A DNA stretch of 64,000 nucleotides from Usnea hakonensis (Eukaryota; Ascomycota; Lecanoromycetes; Lecanorales; Parmeliaceae), in NCBI GenBank assembly GCA_013423325.1, contig BLJB01000015.1, positions 1-64,000 on the forward strand. The letters run 5' to 3'. The position numbers and the translations under genes are program-made. Shown here piece after piece: positions 55,457 through 64,000 of the stretch (position 1 is the stretch's first letter; every line of letters starts with the position of its first letter). Below the pieces are notes generated by a model. That model saw only the letters and a list, made by a program, of their open reading frames with translations, made no database searches and had not been told where the DNA came from.

Positions 55457-58134
55457 ATGATGACCGATCAGGTCCTCAATTCGGCCCATCGGCCACCGCC
55501 ATTGTATCCACAAGCCTTTCCGCATAACATGTCTTCGGCTCCACCCGGCGCAACTCCGCTCCCCAGTCCACTCACACCGGGCACCGGCATATCCAGCTCT
55601 GGTCCTACCAGTAAGCCCTCGAGTGGATCGGGGCCAATGCAGTCTCAGCATGTGTCCCTGCCACCGGCATCCGCCACAAGGCTTGCTGGCTACGTTCAGT
55701 CTTACCATTCTGCCTTGACATCGCCTGGGGTGTCGTTACCTGGATATGCCGAGATTGGACATTCGCATGGACCTCTCGTACCAACCATGTATTCGGACTC
55801 CAACGCCACGGGCCCTAATTTGCAAGGGCAGAAGCGTGCTTATCGACAACGAAGAAAGGACCCGAGCTGTGATGCATGTCGGGAGCGTAAAGTGAAGGTC
55901 AGCTAAAGCTTCTTCTGTTTGTATTTCAACTCTAACACCTGCAGTGCGACGCCACTGAGAGTACGAGCTGTACAGAGTGTACCAGTCGAAATGTGAAATG
56001 CCAATTTACAAAAGAGACAAACAGGCGCATGTCCAATATTAGGTCAGTGTCACTGCATATGTTCTGCCATCGTGGTGGTCTGACACGCCCGGATCAGACA
56101 CAATCAGGACCTTCAAAAGGAACTAGCTCAAGCCAAATCTCAAGTGAACCGCCTTCGCTCGATCTTGGAAGGCGGGGAAGGTGGGGATCCCGTCCACGAC
56201 ATCTCTGCCTCGGACTCTCTTCCTCACACCCACAGTCTTGCACACCTCCCAGGCCCGGAGCCTTCCAATCTTCACAACATGCCTCATCTTCCAGGCCCAG
56301 ACACCACACAGTTTCCACGGTATCCTGCTGAGCGGTTCCCAGGATATGAAGAAAGACAGCTTAAAAGGCGGAGGACAATGATTCCACCAGACATGTCCAG
56401 GATAGGTTGCGCTATGCAGCAACATGGTCGAGGTATCTTCAAGCCGCCTTACCCGCATCAACTGACTTCGTCGCCGGACACGTTCTCTTCCCCACTCCCT
56501 GGACTTCCCCTGAAGCATGTGGCAGACACTCTTGTGCACCAATACCGAAACACACTTCATCCAACACTGCCTTTGGTTCATTGGCCTTCTTTTCAAGAGC
56601 AATACGATATTGTCTACAAAACTGGATCACTGCATGGCGTTCCGCGAATCTGGAGTGCTCTTCTATTTGCCGTTCTCGCTTGCGGAACGCTGCATCGCTC
56701 TTGGTACGATGGACAGAAGTACTTGGAGATCTCCAAGTCTCTCATAGATATGTGGACGGAAGATCTAACCCTTGATCACGCACGTGCTGCACTTCTAACA
56801 AGCATAGTCCTCGTTGAGATGAATCTTAAGTCTGCTGGCTGGACCTGGATTGGTTTTGCCGTGCGAATCTCTTTCGATATTGGCCTCCATTGCGAGGCTG
56901 GAACTTGGCCTGCCATTGAAAGGGAGATGCGCCGACGGGTTTGGTGGTGTGTATATGCCTGCGACTGGTAAGTATTATCTTCATTTAATCACATAATTCC
57001 GAATCTGACCTGCTCAGCTTGCTATCGCTGGAACTGGGACGACCTGCATTGACTAAAGAAGAAGACTGCAATGTTGGCATGCCCAGTCCTATTGATGATC
57101 AATATATGGTACTGGGGTATCCTTGGGCTTCCCCGCGGCCGGAGCAGTCGACGTCGCTTCTTCTCCCTATGATACAGGTCATTGGCGGTATTGCTAGACT
57201 TCTGCGGATTCTTAAAAGTGATCGTTTGAATAAATCTGCGTTGCTAGCCTATGATTCGCATTTTGACCGATGCGTTAAGGCATTCCCTACCCAGCACCAA
57301 GGCCGAGCCAACGGCTACATTAATCCAACAGAGCTCACACCCATGATATACATACAAAATGCTCGGCTCATGCTGCATCGACACAACCTGACGCCTATCT
57401 GTGATTTCGTTGAAAGGTCTACGGCAATAGATCAATGTGTGCTTGTTGCAAAAGATACTGCAGGATTCCTGCGTCATTGCATGCAGCCATATCAGGACCC
57501 TCGATCGCATAAAGCAGAGCAACATGACACTTCGGAGGCTCGCATGATTTCAGCAAGCAGTGCATTTCTATGTACACATGTTTGGCGGTGTACCCTCTTT
57601 TTGTGTCTTCGCCTCGATTTTGAGAATGCTCTCTCTTGTGCTCGAGCGAGCGCCATTCTGGGGAACGTGCGTCCAGTGAATGTATACTGTGGGCGATATC
57701 TCGAGTTTTTCCTGCACCAGATGACCTATAAGCTGGACCAGGGTGCCCAGCTCGACAAGGACGAGGAGATGATCGCGTATGTATCGGGAGATCTTCAGGG
57801 AAGCTTCGAGAATTCGTGGATATGGCAAGAGAGCAAAGGTGGGGTTCACTTGGGCAAACCGTTGCAGGTCTCGGCCGGAAATGACAAGGATGATCTGAAA
57901 AGCCAATTGGAAAGCCTGCCACCATTCAAGCCTAAAATAAATGAGTCCGATTGGAATGGATGGGACGACGTCTTGAGGACCATGGAAAGGATGTCACACA
58001 TGAAAGAAAAGGAGCGACAGCATCATGTTGTCGAAGAATCGTCGCTGCGACCGCCCATGATGTTGCCTCCTTTGGCGCCATCGCCTAACTCCATGAGTCC
58101 CTCTAATCGAATGAGCATTAAGGACCTGATTTGA
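55457..58134 (+). CDS. Zn(II)2Cys6 transcription factor with Fungal_trans domain
   Basis: Four exons: 55457-55897, 55945-56042, 56098-56967 and 57018-58134; 841 residues. The first ~130 residues are Pro/Ser-rich. The zinc cluster at about 138-166 (C-x2-C-x6-C-x7-C-x2-C-x6-C; DACRERKVK joined to CDATESTSC) is split by intron 1. A short coiled coil follows it (HNQDLQKELAQAKSQVNRLRS). A basic KRRR stretch lies near 240. The middle homology region begins at VHQYRNTLHPTLPLVHWPSF and includes IWSALLFAVLACGTLH and RRRVWWCVYACDC, then LLSLELGRPALTKEEDC. The Ser/Pro-rich C-terminus ends NRMSIKDLI. The joined splice sites restore all motifs. The regulated pathway is unknown. Confidence 0.92.
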
Positions 58135-59439
58135 ATAATTGACCTTGCCTAGGTTTTGCGAGGTGGCAGACATTCCACCATTCTCGTAAACGACGAGGAC
58201 CACAAGGAGGAGAAGCACAATGAAAGGAGAGGGAAGGAGAGAGGAGAGGAGGAGAAGCTTAGAAGGAGTCGTAGGGAATGTGAGAAGGGGAAGGAGAAGG
58301 AGTATACAGAGCAGCAGAAAACAGAGCAGGAGTGATCACAGGAGGAAAAGAAAATGGAGGAGCGTCTGGAAAAGAAAAAGCAAGTAGAGAACTAAAAAAG
58401 GAGATGGATGGAGAAGGGAACCCCTGTGAGACTCTTGGAAAGAGCTCAGATTTAGGGGTTGACTGGAGTTCATCCGCCATCTGAATGATAAGAGAATGAG
58501 ATTCAGCAAGTGCTAAAATGTGATGAATCTCAACGAGGGCGCTCGCCTCCAGTTGATATGAAAGAGACAGTGAGGTCACCAGTTGGCATCGTGGTTAAAT
58601 TGGGTTAAATTGGCCGCTAAAAATTGTATATAGTCCTATTTCAATGCATATATGGGCTTAGACTTCTTGGGCGACCTTTTCAATTGCTCTGGTTTCCTCG
58701 AGAGCCTGTCCTTCAGATGTGTTGACAATCTGTCGATGGGAAACTCAAGAATGATAGACAGACCCCAGTATTTTCATTCTCTATAATTCCAGGTAGCAAG
58801 GGGCCCCTCATCACAGCAATTGTCCCTGTAGAATGTGGCGCGTAAAAGTCTCAGCAAAGACAATGACGATAGTGACAATTACTTCTAGTGCCACGATTCA
58901 GCTCTATACCCGACACATGACTTCTCTACAATAACAATATAATGGAGAGATGTTTGATTACAGGTCTAGAGTACAGTATGGGCGAGCTACGTGCGGAGCT
59001 TCCCACGACTACTCTATGTTCAGCTCCAGCTACGTGCTTGACATACCTTCGCCTTTCGCGACACTTTCGACACTGGTAGAGATGTGCATGCTATTTTCAC
59101 ATAATTTCACGACGTCGGTGCCTATCCTTCTGTGAATTCGACCTGTCGTCCTTGGCGGTTTTCCGTGCCGTACTTGTCCGAATACTTCACCCAACCTCGA
59201 GGTCGCCCAGTCCCATTCTCCGGTCAAACCTCTCTTTGCAGCCGGCACCCTCCATCGGCATAGCTGTTAAATGTCTAAGTTGCCTAAAAACCAGCTTCCT
59301 CAGCAAACGTCCTGCTCTCTAGCACACTCCGCGCTCCCTTCGCGTTTCGCTCCGACATAAATCCCGCACAAGATCCTCATCTTCCTCAGACATTTCTGCA
59401 ACTAGCCAACGTCATCCTCCTTACAAGACACAAGCCGGT
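58135..59439. other. Spacer with long polypurine tract
   Basis: 1.3 kb. From about 58197 to 58430 the plus strand is strongly purine-rich (GGAGAGAAGG-type). The minus-strand frame at 58259-58579 is a by-product of this composition. No gene seen. Confidence 0.55.
58197..58430 (+). repeat. Polypurine (G/A) tract
   Basis: Imperfect runs of GGAG and AGAA with few pyrimidines, directly downstream of the transcription factor stop codon. Confidence 0.65.
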
Positions 59440-60132
59440 ATGCCTTTTCGCCAAAGGATGAGGAAAGCCCTTGGAAGATCCAATGATGATGGCTCCGACC
59501 TTTCCACAACCGATACTAATAGATCCACCAAATCTAAAAAGGCCAAAAAGGAGAAGCTGCCCGATAATGTTTACAAGCCTGGCGAGCCAATGCCTCGTCC
59601 AAAATATCGAGGTCCTTACAATCAAGCACACCAGGACAAGTTATCAGCTTTTAGTTTCGGAGATGCGTGGAAGAGGAGGAGAAGTAGTGGTACGGCGGGA
59701 AGTGATTTAAGTCCTAGGGGCAGTCGAATCATGAGTAGAAGGAATAGTGCATGGAGCAAGAAGAGCAAGCTGGGGAGCAGGCAGAATTCTGCTTTCGCCG
59801 AGGTAGAGGAGAATGGAGAAGGGGATGACGATGTTGCCAATGGTATGGATTAATTCGTCTACGGCCAGAAGGACATTCAGACTGAACGGGCTGACATCCT
59901 CGTGGCAGTGGGATTATCAAGACAGCATACGGCGGAAAACCGAAGACCGAGACCAAACGATGACAATACAGATATGGCTGGTCTAGATTTCTCAAAGACT
60001 GTTACGAACGGCGATGTTTACGGCCTTGACACGCAGAGGACGTTTACGAATGGACGACTATTCACTGAAGATGAACTCGCAAACGCCATGTCGCAAAGTA
60101 CTTTGAAGCCTTCAAGACGACAAGGAGAATGA
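59440..60132 (+). CDS. Small basic conserved fungal protein, function unknown
   Basis: Two exons, 59440-59842 and 59909-60132 (phase-1 junction), 208 residues. The N-terminus MPFRQRMRKALGRS is strongly basic, followed by a Lys-rich stretch (STKSKKAKKEKLPDNVYKPG), then MPRPKYRGPYNQAHQDKLSA and a Ser/Arg-rich region with several RRNS/RQNS words that look like kinase targets. Exon 2 holds RTFTNGRLFTEDELANAMSQ, which looks like the best-conserved part. No membrane segment or enzyme motif. I do not recognise the family function. The real coding nature rests on clean splicing, ATG context and biased composition. Confidence 0.7.
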
Positions 60133-61236
60133 GGAAAAAAGTTATTTATCAAGTGAAGATTCTGGGTGGATAGGGATGGTCGGGCATGCATCGGATACTG
60201 GGTAATGTACGAATACGTGCGACCAAGCATAGAGTATACTGAGTCGGTTCTTATCATAACCGAAGAGGTGGCCAAATTGGTCTTATTGGGCTGGATGGCT
60301 ATCCAAATTAGTTGTTCAAGTTTCCGTATGTGCTAGATAAATAGACTTTGGCTGCAAAGGACGGACAAATTGGGGGAAGCTTCATTGTTGTATATGGATG
60401 GGAGACACGCAATGACGTAGGTTCAAGGCAGCGAGGCAGCGAGGGAGCGGAGGACATTGCTACGTAGGTACCTGTAGGTACGTACTCCGGAGTAGCACTT
60501 CAACCTGTTGAGCGCTTCGGGGATATTGCAGGCATAGACTAGTACGTACTGCACAACGTACAGGATTCATTTTAGTCTCAAAGCTTGTAGTCAAACACAG
60601 TACATATCGGCTTTCAGCCACAATAGCACAGCCACAGTCATAGCCACCTGATCTACAAGCGTACCTGATAGATCTTCGTATTACTTTACTCCGTACCTTA
60701 TTGGGTATTGTGGCGACATGCGCAAATCGAGCTTTGAGGAAGATCAATCTTTCCGTAGCCTGTTGGGGGAAGCTTCCCTGAGGCACCTACCTTACTCACC
60801 TACAGGTTTTGCTCAAAACATCACTGAGCGTTGGCGGCATACGCAATTGCGTGACTGAGTCGCATCTGAATTGTACAGGGGTCCGGGTGCTAGTGGAAAG
60901 GATTTAGGGAATAGTGTGAAGGGGAGGGGCGCCAAATGACGTTTTTGGTCTAGATTTCCAAGTTCAGGTTGTAAACAATACGGAATGCTTCCAAGGTCAA
61001 GCCCAAGTCCAATGCTCAAGCTCAAGTTCAAGACGCATGTGACTGAAACTATTACTCTTCACCCGCAACCTTTTCGTCACCCATCATTCTCTAATTGTAA
61101 TACATAAACCCTCCATTGCCTCGATCCAACCCTCAAACCCTCATTCTCCATCACACTCCTTCCCCAGCTCGCACACCCTTTTTAACCCCTTCACTCACAT
61201 TCGCAACACGCTGTCATCGCATCGAGCTTCGCAAGT
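60133..61236. other. Spacer and promoter of the repeat-protein gene
   Basis: 1.1 kb, no gene. It contains the palindrome TACTCCGGAGTA (60483-60494), a TACTCCGTA word (60687-60695) and several GGTACCT/TACGTA words. The last 200 bp before 61237 is pyrimidine-rich, typical of a fungal leader. Confidence 0.5.
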
Positions 61237-64000
61237 ATGGAAAAGCTCAAGAACCTTGTGTAAGACGGCTTCCTGCCTTTACGCATCCATGATTTCCAGC
61301 TTGCTAATGCAGCTCTCCTTTGTAGCAATCCCGGAAGCAAGAGAGACGATGAAGTCATGTATGGCTCCGGGCGATCTGATGACCCCGTTCAGAGTGGAGA
61401 GACCTACACAGGCAATACTAGCTCTGGTTCCGGTCAAGGCAAGCACTGAGATCACTTGAGGCCTCAGTTCTTGTATTAACAGTTCACGCAGGTAGCCATT
61501 TTGCTAGCAGTCGTACCGCAGGGCATGATCCCTTGTCCACATCCGGCAACTCCACTGGAACCAGCCAGTACGACCGGGGCCCTACCGCTGAGGCGAACCA
61601 ATACGGTAGTGGGACTACTGGGGGTGCCTCCCATGGTCTCAAAGAACCCTACGCGTCCCGTATGCCTGGAGGGTTCGATAACGATGACGCTGCATCGACT
61701 GCCAGCGTGAGTTCCGGCGTTCCAGGTCAATCTCAATCACGATCCGCCATGACTGGCGCCAATGACCCTGTTTTGACCGACAAGCCCCTTCCCCGTGAGC
61801 CCGCTTCAGGTATGTACTTTTTGGGGGCAAACAAGGGCCCCTCTAACCGTCAATTCAGTCGGGTCTATCAACATTGCTTTTGTACACTGCTGATCGTTAA
61901 AACCCATCAACAGAGACGGGACTCGGGCACAGTAGTCTCACTGGTAATAGCTATCCAGACCGTACCATCGGGAATAGCTCCACGCATCGAGATCATCTTG
62001 GCCGCGATGCTGCTCTTGGAGCCGGCGCCGTTGGTACCAGTACTCATTATCACAAAGATCCCCAGAGCGACAACTATGCCCCGGAAACTGGCCGCTCGTT
62101 CCCCCTTGGAGGCAGCTCCGCTACAAAGGGTTACGAATCCGCAACTGCTGGCCCGCACTCATCAAATCTTGCCAACAAAGCTGATCCTCGCGTCGATAGC
62201 GATGGTTCTCGTACCATAGGGAATACTGGTTACGGATCAACTTCCCGTGGTTACGAATCTACAACCGCTGGCCCGCACTCATCAAATCTTGCCAACAAAG
62301 CTGATCCTCGCGTCGATAGTGATGGTTCTCGTACCGTGGGAAACTCTGGCTACGGATCAACTTCCGGTGGTTACGAGTCCGGTAAGGGTACAACACCAAG
62401 CTTAGGTGCCCAGGATTCTGTAGGTCGTGATACATTAGGGCCAGGAGCGGGAGTAGGAGCTGGAGCTGGAGCTTTGAGATCTGGAACAACCACAAACACC
62501 GGCTATGGACCGGAATCTTGGGAACATGAGCACCAACAGCATGGCCATCAGTATGGGGGTGATCCATGCGACAGTGGAGAGATTAGTGGCCGGGGAGGGC
62601 CTCACTTCGTTTCTGGACCTCACCTCACAGACACGGCAAATCGCCTTGACCCCCACGTAAGTAATGCAAATACTACCAGCATGCTCAGCGGTCATCATCA
62701 GCATGGCCACCATGGTCACGGTGGCGAAGCAGCTACGTTAGCAGGTGGAGCTGGTGCAACAGGAGCAATGGCCTTGGAGGCAGACCGTAGCAAACAGGGC
62801 ACCATGGGTGGCACTTCGTCTTCAGGCCCCGCCCAATCAAACATTGGTCGTCATGGCCCTGATACCTCTCAACGTATGTGCAGCCTCGGAGCATTTTCTT
62901 CCCATTCTGCGTCTATCTTCGATCCTGGTCTCCTTTTGAAGCCTTCCATTGCAGGGCTGCTATCTTGAAGAAGCAACGCTGACTGTAAACTACAGGGAGC
63001 GCTTATGATAACGAACGTGGTACTGCCTCTGGTGTATCGTCTACAGGCAAGACCGCTGGCCCCCACAGTTCCGACATGCTGAACAAGTTGGATCCTCGCG
63101 TTGATTCCGATTTGTCGAAGCAGCGAACTCCCCGCAGTGGTGACCATCAAGAGCGTGATGCGGCTCTGACGGCAGCCGGCGGTGCCGGGATTTACGAAAC
63201 AGAAAAACATCATGGCAAAGAACCTGAGCGGGCAACATCGAGCACCGCTTCGGGCATGGGCGGATCGCAAAGTCGCGACCACCACATTGGGCGTGACGCC
63301 GCTTTGACAGGAGCTGGCGCTGCCGGACTATACGAGGCAGACAAACATCATCGTGGCAATGAGACGAACCAAACGACTCCTAGTACCACGTCCGGCGTGG
63401 GCAGTCAGAGTCTTCAGGCTTCGCGAAATGACCCTCGCGTGGATCCAACTAGTTCTGGTAATGCGCGAGACAAATCGGCACTCTTTTCAGCTGGAAGCGG
63501 CCATCAGCCTGCTACAACCTCTGACCATCACTACAAGAGAGACGCCGGCCTAGCAGGTGCCGGTGGTCTCGGTGCGTACGAAGCAGAAAAGCATCTTGGC
63601 TCTCAAAAACATTCCGATCTTATAAGTAGTCCGCAAGACCAGTTGGCGGGGTCAGGCCACCAATCAGCTATAGCCACCAGCTCATCTCCTGATCCACCTT
63701 CTGTCTACCGTGGAGGCCAGCATCACACTGGGCACCACAATGCACCTGACTCTCTAGCTGCAGGAGGTCTTGGAACTGGAGCCGGGGCTCTGGCTGGTCA
63801 AGAATATCCTCAGAGAGATATCACTGGCCATGGTAATGAGCCATACCAAGAAGCTTCGCGAAGCCATCATGTTGGCAGAGATGCTGCAGCTGTTGGGGCC
63901 ACCGGAGCCGGCACTGGTGCTTTAGCCAGTCACGAGTACTCGCAGAGACACGCTGCCAGCTACGGTACCGAGCCTTATCATGAAACTTCACGAGGAAATC
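61237..64000 (+). CDS. Gly/His-rich repetitive protein (3' end beyond window)
   Basis: Five exons seen: 61237-61259, 61326-61438, 61492-61809, 61914-62873 and 62996 to the window edge, still open; more than 800 residues. The second intron (61439-61491) has a GC donor (CAAG|GCAAGC). The protein is hydrophilic and built of two repeat types. One is TAGPHSSNLANKADPRVDSD, seen three times, twice inside a 120-bp DNA tandem repeat. The other is a HHxGRDAAxxGAGAxGxYExxKHH-like unit, seen about five times. There is no signal peptide, membrane segment or enzyme motif. Similar repeats occur in uncharacterised Pezizomycotina proteins. LEA-like or stress-related roles would be guesses. Confidence 0.8.
62131..62370 (+). 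repeat. Two 120-bp in-frame tandem repeats
   Basis: Copies at 62131-62250 and 62251-62370 match over nearly their whole length, including a 49-base identical block, and each encodes 40 residues. A partial third unit begins at 62371. The period is a multiple of three, so copy-number changes keep the frame. Confidence 0.9.

Overview
The window looks like nuclear DNA of a filamentous ascomycete (Pezizomycotina). Genes are dense and lie on both strands. Most are split by introns of about 45-70 nt with GT...AG ends. The products are typical fungal nuclear genes: poly(A) polymerase, Hsp104, carboxypeptidase Y, Atg27, Sdo1/SBDS, 40S S18, a mitochondrial phosphate carrier and two Zn(II)2Cys6 regulators. 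A narrower placement, perhaps Leotiomycetes, would be a guess. No rRNA, tRNA, CRISPR, prophage or intact transposon was found.

I support 24 protein genes. 0-11 kb: a multispanning GT90 glycosyltransferase (-), a RING-like protein with a repeat-built tail (-), a short-chain dehydrogenase (-) and poly(A) polymerase (+). A 222-bp MITE-like hairpin lies at 4.6-4.8 kb. 11-22 kb: flavin reductase-like protein (-), MetX-like alpha/beta hydrolase (+), carboxypeptidase Y (-), zinc alcohol dehydrogenase (+) and intronless Hsp104 (+). 22-34 kb is gene-poor: only one Zn2Cys6 factor (-, 26.1-28.3 kb) sits between deserts of 4.0 and 5.9 kb. 34-52.7 kb is compact: phosphate carrier, two conserved fungal proteins of unknown function, HAD-like protein, SBDS, S18, a quinone oxidoreductase-like gene with a frameshift, Atg27, an NAD(P)-binding protein, a CCCH zinc-finger protein and adenine deaminase. 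52.7-64 kb: a second Zn2Cys6 factor with a long upstream region, a small basic protein, and a repetitive Gly/His-rich protein that runs off the right edge.

The genes do not form an obvious pathway or secondary-metabolite cluster. Most are unrelated housekeeping genes. SBDS and S18 (both ribosome) are convergent neighbours, and S18 shares a 134-bp divergent promoter with the oxidoreductase gene. For all multi-exon genes I rebuilt the exon chains by hand. In each intact chain the joined exon length is a multiple of three with the family motifs in frame, which is the main support for the splice sites. The frameshifted oxidoreductase and the gene cut by the window edge are the exceptions.

I found no convincing new multi-gene system. 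The most unusual signals are very small exons (5 nt in the phosphate carrier, 13 nt inside a zinc cluster), a 35-nt intron, a GC-AG intron, the MITE-like hairpin, a 12-bp palindrome shared by two promoters, a triple GATA-type repeat, and a RING domain lacking one zinc ligand.
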